From Cyclospora cayetanensis (taxonomy: Eukaryota > Apicomplexa > Conoidasida > Eucoccidiorida > Eimeriidae), in NCBI RefSeq assembly GCF_002999335.1, contig NW_020312152.1, positions 1 to 64,000 of the forward strand: a DNA stretch of 64,000 nt, read 5' to 3'. The notes below the pieces were generated by a model. That model was not told the DNA's origin. It saw only the letters and a list, made by a program, of their open reading frames with translations, and ran no database searches. This document shows positions 48,793-58,023 of this stretch, in pieces; position 1 is the stretch's first letter; every line of letters begins with the position of its first letter. The translations under genes were made by a program, and so were the position numbers.

Positions 48793-50875
48793 TCACCCTC
48801 GCACCGCCCCGCACTGGGCAAGGGGCGCAGTCAGCAGCGATAAAGCTGCCGTCAGCGGTTGCGGTGGACTCGAAGCAGGCGAACAGGCAGGAGATGAGTG
48901 ACCCGGAGAGGGGCGATGCGCGCTGATATGGTCCCTTGCGGGTGTTGGTGTGGCAGACACCAAGGGGGGTGCTGCGGTGGTTTTTGCAGGCTCTCGTGAG
49001 TAGGCAGCAACCATGGATTCTGTCTCTGCCCTTCTCACCCGGGGGCCTCGCCTGCTGCTGTTACTGCTGCCTTCGTTTGGCTTTCCTGCGTTAGAGGCAA
49101 GGGGTCCACACAAACTGAGAGCCCGCTGCTGGGGCCCCTGAGAAGACCCTGCCGCCGCAGGTGCACGGGGCCTCCGTGCGAGGTGTACAGACACTCCAGA
49201 ACGACTGGTATTCGCCGAATATAGTGCCTGCAACAGAAAGGGGGAGGCTGAAAGCGTTAGAAATCGGGGAATGCAACACACACAAGGTTTCTGCCCAATT
49301 GTGTCGCAGCCTTCAGTTTCTGCCTGCGACCCTGTTTGTTGGGGAAGGGTTCTTGCCCCCCCCCCTGCTTCTGTTGCCCATGCATAGTCCTGCTACACGC
49401 GCTGCTTCTATCAATCGAGCTTAGCGTCCGCCTCCCTCCCGCCTCTGTCAAGCCCTTTTTTCGCAATCTGCTATTGTGAACTCATGGGCTCTTGTTCCGA
49501 CGTGTGCCTTACGGCTGCCGCCTGGATGCGCTCCGCATGCGTCTCCAAGAATGCGCAGAGGCCTTCAAGCTTGTAGCAGGAGATGCAAGCCGCCTGAGGC
49601 GGATTCCAAGCAGGGCATATAAAAGCGAGCCTATATTTTTACGCACAAGTGGTACGGAAAAAAGGAATGCAAGCGGTCGATAGTCGGAAGAAGACAGATG
49701 GTGTGAAAAGGAAGTCAAAGAATCGCAAGAAAGAGCGCTCTGAGACACTGCGTAGGTGGCCACGTAACTATTCAGAGATGTCTATGGGGAAAGAACGGGG
49801 AGAGAATTTCGTTCAGATTGGAGGCAAGGGCACGACGCTGGTCTTTCCCTTGCCGTTCCCCCCGTACCGAAAACAAGGACGGGTGCCTTCCATTTGGCCA
49901 CGCCTGGATATCGCATTTAAAGTGAGATGGAAGGGTAGAGCGAGCTATGGAAATGGATTGTTTAGAATACTCGTGCCTTGCTCTGAAGAGCCCTTCCGTG
50001 AACGTACGGCATGTGCAGCATCTCTCTCCGCTTCGGATGCTCTGCAGTTGCTGCAACGACCCCTGGCGGTAATCGGCGGCTTGCTTGGGTATGGAGAGGC
50101 CTCCTGCATCTCTCCAGGTGATAGTTTGGCGGAGGAGAAGGCTATAAAGTTGGCAAGAACCCGGCGACCTCCCGAATCGAGGATACGGCTCAGCTCCGCT
50201 TCGAGAGACTCGCACTCGCGAGAAAAGTAGACTGCATCCTGGGGCAGAGCACAAAAGTTGAAAGACTTCCCTTTATCAGCAACCTAGACATACCTATACA
50301 CTTGTGCACCCATGTGCACGCCACAGTGCGCATAAGGTGTGTTCAAGACCAGTAACTTCTTCAAATTCCCTTACTCCCGTTAAAAGCTCAGAACCAAAAG
50401 GGATGAATGGAGGCCCACGGTGCCTTGAAGGTTTCAAGGGTGCTCATTGTTTTGAAAGAAGAGAGCCCTACCTTCCGCATCACTTGTGCTTCGCAGCGGC
50501 GGATGATACAGGCCGTGCAGATATAAGGAGAAGTCAGGTGTGTAGGTCCACCATCGCTGGCTTCGGCATTTTTCCGTGCCCGTTCCTCTGCTTCCCTGAG
50601 TTTCTCTGCACGCCTACGGATGTCGAAGGACTGCAATAGCAGCAGCAGAGAGGCTCTGTCCAGGGAAAAGGCCTCCCTGGTGCCCTCCTGGCGCATGCGG
50701 GGGAAGCGTCCCGCATGTAGCGCCTCGCAAACTCGAAGTCCTTTAGAAGATGTCGAGTGAGGGAAGACGGACGGCTGGGCTCCCATCCGTACCGTATGAA
50801 GTAAAAGTAGTGCAGAAATTTGTCAGGGATCCCAAGAAGGGGGGCCCTTAGGGAGAATTCTACAGGAAGAGGAGG
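48793..50875 (-). CDS. Spliced gene of unknown function, with an apparent one-base frame break
   Basis: Three minus-strand segments have good splice signals. Segment one, about 50472-50875, follows a strong acceptor and reads LLGIPDKFLHYFYFIRYGW and LTRHLLKDFEFARRYMRDA. It then continues in a different frame (REAFSLDRASLLLLLQSFD, AEKLREAEERARKNAEA, PYICTACIIRRC) to a GTAGGG donor. The switch lies at a five-G run at 50699-50703. Segment two lies at about 49950-50215 (SRILDSGGRRVLANFIAFSS, GRCSNCRASEAERD). Segment three, 48797-49227, starts after a strong acceptor and is Ser/Pro/Ala-rich. The Cys pairs could bind metal. I do not recognise a family, and 5' and 3' exons are missing. Confidence 0.42.
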
Positions 50876-51501
50876 CTATATGATGAGGGCAGTGGACAGG
50901 CAGCAGCTGAAAGAAGCGCTAGACGGGAGGGAAAGAAGGGAAACGTGCATGCGGAAGCTAAGAAATAGAGCTCGGCTGGTGTCAAGTGAAATATTATAAG
51001 GGTGCAAGTTGGGGGGTTGGCCTAATGACTCAGAATCTTGTCTGCTAATCTAGGCCCAGCCAAATGCCGGACAAGGGGCACCGCCGGTGTACAGACATTG
51101 TCACGGGTTCTGCTGCTGCTACAGTAGACGAGTAGAGGCTCAGATAAAGCCGCTGTAGCTTTTGGGGATTTAGATCTCCGACTTCGGAGCTCTAAGCAGG
51201 TAGTGGCGGGCTGATGAGATATGCCGTATGGGCGCAGCCGACAGAAGCGGTGGGACACTGAGAAGAAACGGAGGGAAACTTCTTCGCCCTTGATAAAGGA
51301 GGAACGGACTGAAAGAAAGAATGGATATGCACGCAATCACTGAAGAGGATGGATGAGGGCACAGACACTGGACCACCGCTGGCTGGGGCCTCGTGTGGCG
51401 CCAAAGGGCCCAGCTCATGAGCAGACACAGCCCACTAGGGGTCGAATGATAACAAAGCGACTGGGAATGCTGTTTTATACGCATCTCGAAGTACAGTTCA
51501 A
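50876..51501. other. Region between divergent genes
   Basis: Probably the shared upstream region of the minus-strand unknown gene and the plus-strand TM protein, plus an unidentified first exon of the former. No coding segment could be supported. Confidence 0.35.
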
Positions 51502-52188
51502 ATGGTCTTAAGCAGGGGTCTTCGGTGGCCCCTTCCGGCCATCCCACGGCTGTGGGCGCTGCTGTTACGGGACAGGCGTGGTGTGTCTCCTGCCGCTGTT
51601 GCTGCTTCTGTTTCCTCTATTCACACTCCGATCCATCGAGTGACACGAGGCTTCAACTGCGCCAAGAAACTGCGGGGGGAATACCACGGACAGAAGCACT
51701 GCACCATGCTTGGTGGACAAAGACGAGCACTTGCTGCTCAGGGCCACTCGCAAGCAGGAGATGCGAGGCCTTTCCCTTCGAACGAGGAGCCGCAACAAGG
51801 GGCCTCTCATGGCGCTGTGGAAGCAGCAAGGAAAGAAGCACCTGCATGCAAAGCGGCACCACCTAGTAAGGCGGCGTCAACTAGTGAAGAGGAGGCGGCT
51901 GCCGAGGCCCGTAGACAGCGCCTGGCAGAACAAGCTGCACAGTCGCAGCGTCTGTGGGATCTATTGGTGCCGGACAAAAATATGTCACTTTTTTCCCCAG
52001 CCTTTTGGGTGCTCCTGGTAGCAGTCTTGTGTCTGCACGCTTACAACAACGAAAGGGAAAAGCAGCAGGCGCAACTGGGGGATGTACTTACTGCAGAAGA
52101 AACCAAGCAGCGGATGCTCGCTGAAGGGGCACGCATGAGGAGGCAGCACCAGTACAATCTGCAACAACAGCAAGAGCAGCGGCCGTAG
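51502..52188 (+). CDS. Single-pass membrane protein, possibly mitochondrial
   Basis: A single-exon frame of 228 residues. The N-terminal 50 residues are rich in Arg, Ser and Ala with almost no acidic residues (MVLSRGLRWPLPAIPRLWAL, then VSPAAVAASVSS), the pattern of a mitochondrial presequence. An Ala/Glu/Lys-rich helix follows (SEEEAAAEARRQRLAEQAAQ). The only membrane segment is SPAFWVLLVAVLCLHAY, preceded by LWDLLVPDKNMSLF and followed by a charged coiled-coil tail ending in Gln/Arg. The topology suggests an accessory subunit of an inner-membrane complex, but no family was recognised, so that is inference only. Confidence 0.6.
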   Translation: MVLSRGLRWPLPAIPRLWALLLRDRRGVSPAAVAASVSSIHTPIHRVTRGFNCAKKLRGEYHGQKHCTMLGGQRRALAAQGHSQAGDARPFPSNEEPQQGASHGAVEAARKEAPACKAAPPSKAASTSEEEAAAEARRQRLAEQAAQSQRLWDLLVPDKNMSLFSPAFWVLLVAVLCLHAYNNEREKQQAQLGDVLTAEETKQRMLAEGARMRRQHQYNLQQQQEQRP

Positions 52189-52829
52189 CCCATGCGACAA
52201 CCGGAGAGGCCATTACCGCATCCATACGGAGTGCAGGAACGGCAGCCGGGTCTGTTTGCATGTTGGTTGTACTATTCCGAAAAAGCGTGTGCGAGTTGGC
52301 ATTCGCTGTTTGGAGAGAAGGAGGGTATTGCTGCTCGTCGAGTCACATGACGTTCCTTCGTTTTTTTTTAAACCCAAGCGGTGCAATCCGTTGCGTAGAT
52401 CCACCTCCTGGGTAGGAGCTAGTCTAAGCGGTTCTAAATTTGAAAGCGGTGATTTTGATTTTCTAGAAATAGTACAACGCCAATAAAACTCGCAGCAGTG
52501 CGCATTACTAAGGAAGGTCTCTGGTGACGACATGAAGTCTAGACTAGCAGCTAAACAGGTCAGAAAAGAGATGGGCTTAATAAATATTCAGATAAATCTC
52601 GAGAAAGCTGTCAAAGTGAGACACTATGAAAAAAGGTTAAAATGGCGAATGCCGGTGGCAGCTTGTGTGGTGTTGTTCCGGGTTGCTAGTGAGACTGAGC
52701 TACCTGATGGTTTGTCTTTTTTGTACCTATTGGTTCATGAACCATCGCTCATTCTGGAAAACGCGAGGCGCCTTTTCCAAAAATCCCCCATACCGATGTA
52801 ATCTTTAAGTTAGTTAGCGCGGCGTGTGC
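52189..52829. other. Region between convergent genes
   Basis: 3' flanks of the single-TM protein gene and of the Hikeshi homologue. A short plus-strand frame at 52532-52801 has no supporting feature. Confidence 0.4.
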
Positions 52830-54438
52830 TCATTCGCTTTTCATCACAAAGTTAGGGTCGATGCGATACTTCGCTTCAAACCTGCGGCGAAAACAAAAAA
52901 GATTCCACTTTTCCGTTACGAAGCTGTGCCATGATTTTACTGGCCTGGTTGCCAGCTACTGCCATAGGGATGGACAACCAAGTGATACTGATATGAAAAC
53001 GAGACTCAAACGCAAAATACGGAATTTCCTCACCGTTCAAACCAGCGATCTAAAAGGGTCTGATCGCCACCACCTTGAAACGACTCCACAAACCTGCGAA
53101 AGCAAAAAGGAAGAAGCCATGAGACAAAATATCGGAAGACAGAAGCAGCAAAGAAGCCGAACAGAACAATAGCAGGAAGCCATATGAAGGGAAACAAAGA
53201 AATGACAAGCGCATGCGCGAAAATGAAGTTCCTCACAACTCCACCGTTTATTCCTTCTCACCTGTACAGGTTCAGCGCTACTTTTCTCGCATATTCTTTT
53301 TTGGCATCCACGATTGGTTTGGTTTCAAGTTTCTCCGTTAGGCTCTGTGCCGACTCTAAGAGACTGAGTAAAAATACAGCAATCGCCATGCAGAGAAGAA
53401 GCAGGTTTTCCGCCGCAGCACCGGACTGAAGAGATCACTTGCCCACAGCCAGATACAGTGAATTCTAGGTGTCTCTGGCAAATAGGATTTCAGACAATAA
53501 CGTTGAAAGGACACTGGCAGCCAGCTAGTAAATAGCTCATCACACACGAAGTTGGCACCGCAGCTTGCTTATGGTCTTGCTAGTAGGTAGTACACTGCAG
53601 GGCAAGGGGACTTGTGCGGGGGCGAACTAGCGGCCTACAAACCGAGGCGTACGCCTGCCGCCTGCTGGGCCTCGGGCAGCAAATTCCTGCAGGAAGAAAA
53701 AGAAAATGAAGCGGTTAAACATGAAAACACTTCATGATAAGCACGAATGCAGGAAAGTACACTTCCCCACCTACCTTTAATAGGCATGGTGAGGCAGTGA
53801 TCGCTGAAAAACGACTCTGTTCTACACAGCGCATTTCGTTTGGTCTATTCTCTGTGCACGATCTTAAGTGAAGCAAAGGGATGTGTAAACTTGCCATCCT
53901 GTAGAGAGAAGAACACTTGGATGATTATTTGTCAAAACGCCCATGAACTGAAATCGTAGAAAGCAACACAGGAAAAACCCTCCTCAACCTCAACAGATTT
54001 CCAGTGCATGTACAGAATAAAAGTACACCCATTACTTCTTTTGGATGGCCTCCTGCTTCGACATCCATGTGCTGCCGTTTCGTGCCAGTCCCTTAGAGAT
54101 CACAGTGCCCACCCACCCCTCAACACGGTAATTGATCTGCTCTAACGAAACACAGCGGGCAGACGGGGACGACAGTCTCCGTCTGCCCGCTGATTATATG
54201 GATTGGGGAAATGGAGGTAATACAGCTCAAAGTGCTGGTTGCTTGCCTCCCAGTTGGCGAAGGGAGGCAAGGAGAAGTAGATGCCGATGCCCATTTCAGG
54301 TGGCAGCTGGTTTTCTTGGGTGAGGAAGCACATAACATCGGGAGCAGGTTTGACATCTATAAGCCACTTGGTGTCCCCCTCCAACTGCTGAGGGAAGGAA
54401 CAGGGGCTGCCTGGTATAATTACACCAATCGGATTCAT
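52830..54438 (-). CDS. Hikeshi / OPI10-family Hsp70 nuclear import factor
   Basis: The N-terminal exon 54247-54438 reads MNPIGVIIPGSPCSF, then WLIDVKPAPDVMCFLTQE and PEMGIGIYFSLPPFANWE. This matches the Hikeshi start (GLIVPGRPV...FLTG...PEGMGGSVYFS). The C-terminal exons 53262-53425, 53034-53093 and 52830-52881 read EYARKVALNLYRFVESFQ, LLDRWFERFEAKYRIDPNF. This matches the conserved FxxKxLxNxYNFxxSF and WYENFxRRLxxNPxF. Hikeshi carries ATP-Hsp70 into the nucleus during heat stress. A phase-consistent middle is 54036-54136, 53775-53898 and 53639-53686, giving 246 residues. However, the second of these exons resembles the family better in another frame (DGKFTHPFASLKIV), which then meets a stop, so the middle is provisional. 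The first intron begins with GC (GAG/GCAAGC) and contains a strong hairpin. Confidence 0.78.
54153..54192. other. Strong hairpin inside the first intron of the Hikeshi-like gene
   Basis: A near-perfect inverted repeat: an 18-base left arm (54153-54170) pairs with an 18-base right arm (54175-54192) around a four-base loop, with one G-U wobble in RNA. The outer 14 pairs, CAGCGGGCAGACGG against CCGTCTGCCCGCTG, are perfect and GC-rich. On the transcribed (minus) strand it ends about 15 bases before the AG at 54137-54138 used as acceptor. Confidence 0.8.
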
Positions 54439-55173
54439 CGTAAGTCTCGGTGTGCGTGTGTGCGCATGTGCCGCTGCTGCCCTTCCTGCTTTCTCCTCTA
54501 ATGGTGCCACTAGCCTGCCACTGTTGCAGGCCCTGCTTGCTGCCACAGTTCCTCCTATTGGAGGCGCACAGAATTTGACGCGTGCACGTCGCTAGAGGGT
54601 GAAGGAGGGAAAGCCGCTACTTTGACACGAAACAAGCACAAGCCGTACGCCGGCAATGCAGCTCGCTACTCAGGCAGAATGGTGAGAAAGGTGTGAAACA
54701 ACCCTTCAAACGGAATTAAAAACTGAAATGTGTATCAAATAATACCCATAGAATCAAGATTAAACGCCATTTCGCCACTGCGGACACGCCCTGCCGCGCA
54801 CCCTTCACACGCTGTCGCCGCACACGGAAGCTGCTGCGTCGGACACAACTCCTCTGGATCTCGACACCCCATGAATCGAATTAACATCATTATCCCTGCT
54901 TTAACCCAGGAACCCTGCCAGTGCATGCAGCCCCAGCTCGTTTTAGTGTAGGGAGTTCGACCCGCGTACACGTAGCCGACCACTGCCCACCCGTTAGGCG
55001 ACCCTTTTCACCCCTTCCGGCATCGAATTGCTCCATCTGCAATAATCGATGCTCATCCAGATCTCTTTTAAAAGGTCTTATGACTGCCTGACGCTCTAGC
55101 TTCCCACAGTTGCAGAACCGACCTCACCACCCCCTGTTGCTGGAGCTCATGCAAAAGTAAACCTCGACACTTT
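54439..55173. promoter_or_regulatory. Divergent upstream region of the Hikeshi homologue and the Gln-rich gene
   Basis: About 0.7 kb between the start codon of the minus-strand Hikeshi-like gene and the open frame starting at 55174. No coding segment supported. It presumably holds both promoters. Confidence 0.4.
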
Positions 55174-56899
55174 GTGTACTCGTCCGCTCTCTTTCCCCCT
55201 TTATCAGCAGCAGCAAGTGCCACCAGTTTTGTCTCTCGGGATACATGGGCACTGTTCATCTCCACACACACGGTGCTGCGCAGCTGCTGCAGCAACAACA
55301 ACGGCCGCAGATCAGCAACCAATACCGTAGTAGGCATGCCTTCCATACCCCTTTCAGGGGTCGTAGGGGCTCCTTCACTTAAACTGCCAGCTCCATTCCA
55401 GATGGGCTCGTGTGAGCAGGATCGGCAGCAGCAGTACTGCAGAATTGGACGCCACTTGCTTGCATGTGATACAACGGCAGCAGAAGGAGCACCATCTGAC
55501 GCTCAACTGATTCAATGGTCCTTTTTGTCTTTATCGCTTCCATGCTCCTGCTGCAGCGCGCCCCCTCCTTCGGAGCTGCTGCTGCCTCTGGCATGCAGCA
55601 GCAAGAATTTTGCCGCACTGAAGCTGCAGCCACAGGACCTTGTGGCTGCTACATTTTCGTGCTGTGTTCAACAGCTGAAGCGGGATAAGGCCCTTCCACT
55701 CAATCCAAACCGCATGTGGAAGCCCGTTAGAAAGAGAATATACAAGCACGCCTGCTGGGAGTACGCCAACGCGCTGGTCCAGTATCAACGGCAACAACAA
55801 GAGGAGCAACAAAGCGGCAGTCTGTGCAATGAAGCAGTAAGGCAGCAACTTGACACGGTTACAGGAGCCTCAGCAGAGGCGACAGCAACTTCTGGGGTCG
55901 TCGCTACTGCTGCGGATTTGGCAGCCAAAGGAATCGACGTAGCCGCTTTGCAGCAGCTGCTGATTCGCGATCTCTGTGGCCGTTTTTTTGTGTGGTTTTA
56001 TTTCGATGCTGTGAGGAAGGTCCTTGCTGCTCCATGCAGCGGCAACAGCGGCACCAGCAGCGGCAGGAGGGGCAACAAAAGCGGAAGCGTGCCTGTGACG
56101 GCTGATTGGATTGACTGCGCATATGCCGCGTTGCTGCAGGCTCCGACTTGGCGCTTTGCTGCGTACATTCCCTTTTGCTGCTCACCACACCCTGATGATG
56201 CAGCTGCTGGTGCAGCTGCGGCTGCCGCGTTCGTTGCACAACAGCCCCCATCGCAGGAACAGGAAGAAGTGGCAAGCGCCCCTGTGCAGCAATTTGCGGA
56301 GATGCTCGACCTTGAAATGCTTTTAAATCCTGAAGACAGCAGTAGCGTCTCGGGAGAAGAAGCAGAACCCCAGCCAGGCTCGGCAGCGACAGCTGCAGCC
56401 GGGGATGCAGCATCACCTACCCGAGAGATGCCAGCAATGCCCATCGAGGCAACGGTGGCATCAGCAGCGGCACTTTCCGTTGTATTATCACCTGCTTGCG
56501 GCCAGCAGAAATCGGTTTCTGACTGCGCTACTATCCCGAGTCAGCACACAGCTCGCGTTCCCCAGGCGCAGCAGCCTCACATGCAGCAGCACCCCAAGAA
56601 GCGCAGCTGCATCGACAGCAACAGTAGCAGCAACTGCGATGAGAGCAAAGGCACCAGCAACAAGCGGCAGAGGCCGTCCTTCAAGCGAGTCGAGGGTCCT
56701 GTAGCAGAGGCTGAAGCAGCGGGAGCAGCACCGACAGCAACAACAGAAGGCAGCGGTGATGAAGTCGCAGTCATCCTCTCAGACGATGATGCAGGGGAAT
56801 GCAAGCAGCAGTCAAACCAGGACCCTTCCATCACGCAACAAGAGCAGCCGTTCCCTTTGCAGTCCGAACAGATGGAAGTCGAGGGGGTGAGGGCACTGG

Positions 56900-56944
<45 letters not shown>

Positions 56945-58023
56945 GACAGCAACAGCGACAGCAACAGCAGCCGCCTGTTCAGCATCAGGCACAAAATTCG
57001 CAGCAACACGCTTCAACGGGTGTAAACTCTGGCCACACTGCACCGTCCATGCCGGCAGTAGGAGCAGCAGCAGCAGGAGGAGCAGCTTGCAGCGACGATG
57101 TTAGCAGTAGCAGCAGCGCCAGTTTGCTGGAGTTGCTAGGCAGCAGCAGTAGCACAGAAGTCTTTGCGCAAGTTTGCACAGGTTTGGAAGCAACGGCAGC
57201 AAACAGCAGCAGCAGCACCTGCAACAGTAGGGGATCCTCTCCGTGTAAGTTCTTCCTGAGTGCTAGTCCGTCGCGACTGCTATCGCAGGATCAACCCCAG
57301 CAAATCCAGCAGCCGAGGATGTGGCAGCGCCTGCAGCAAGAAGTAAGCGATGTCTTCAGCGGACCGCCTGCGGGAAACAGCGACGGCAGCATCGCTAGCA
57401 GCAACTCCAATACCACGAATTGCGCAGAAGACAAGGCCGAAGCAGAGAACGCTGCAGTGCAGAATAGTGCACCTGATGTCTCGGTGTTGCTCCAGCCTGG
57501 CTTGGCTGTGCAGCAGCAGCGGAAGGCAGCAGCAGCCGCAGCATTCAGTAAGCGCTTTGCTGGTCCTGCTGCCCGCACCGCGGCAAACAGCTTTCTGAAC
57601 CATGTGGATCAAAGGCTACATCGACTGCAGCAGCAGGGGCAGCCCGCACGTAAGGCAGCAACAGCAGCAGCAGCGGCAGTAGCACAGCAACAAACTCCCA
57701 CAACAGCACCCCCTCGGGGAGGTGGTGTTTCAACCGCGTCGGCGAAGCCTCCTCCCATGCCTCACACAGGTGTAAATAAAATTCGGAACCGCAAGGGGCT
57801 TAGCAGCAGCAAAGACAGCACTAGCAGCAGCGAAATGCCACCTGTATCAACAGGTCACCACAGGCCTCCCCAACAGCAGCGGAAGGCTGTAGCAGCGGAG
57901 GGGGGAGCTCCAAACAGCACCTCTGTGCTCCCCCGCCTCAAGCCACCATCACAGCAGCAGCAGCAGCGACAGCGACCCCTCAGCAGCAGTGCCCTCCCCC
58001 TACTAGACAGCAGGCGGCTTTGA
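55174..58023 (+). CDS. Large Gln/Ala/Ser-rich protein of unknown function
   Basis: An open frame of 949 codons without introns. Probable starts are the ATGs at 55174, 55336 or 55402; the first 50-75 residues look least coding-like. Residues about 145-365 have normal composition and are the likely folded part (LPLNPNRMWKPVRKRIYKHA, LIRDLCGRFFVWFYFDAVRK, ADWIDCAYAALLQAPTWRF). The acidic segment EVAVILSDDDAGE resembles a SUMO-interacting motif (hydrophobic core followed by acids), and KKRSC plus KRQRPSFKR could be nuclear signals, so a nuclear protein is possible. The remainder is runs of Gln, Ala and Ser from CAG and AGC triplets. No family was recognised. Confidence 0.55.
56901..56972 (+). repeat. 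(CARCAR)n poly-Gln tract
   Basis: About 24 triplets of CAA/CAG with occasional CGA encode an interrupted Gln run with Arg. The alternating CAACAG pattern makes the opposite frames read Leu or Val/Ala, which explains the long shadow frames on the minus strand. Confidence 0.85.

Noticed and set aside
52861..53172. Plus-strand Lys/Arg-rich frame opposite the Hikeshi C-terminus
   Set aside because: The minus-strand exons match the conserved Hikeshi end with correct splice phases, so this is the antisense shadow.
53030..53236. Minus-strand hydrophobic frame suggesting a two-TM protein
   Set aside because: The hydrophobic part is the pyrimidine-rich intron before the acceptor at 53094-53095; only the last 20 residues are coding, as part of the Hikeshi gene.
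56812..57043. Minus-strand Leu-rich and Val/Ala-rich frames opposite the poly-Gln tract
   Set aside because: Shadows of CAA/CAG triplets; they contain no non-repeat coding sequence.
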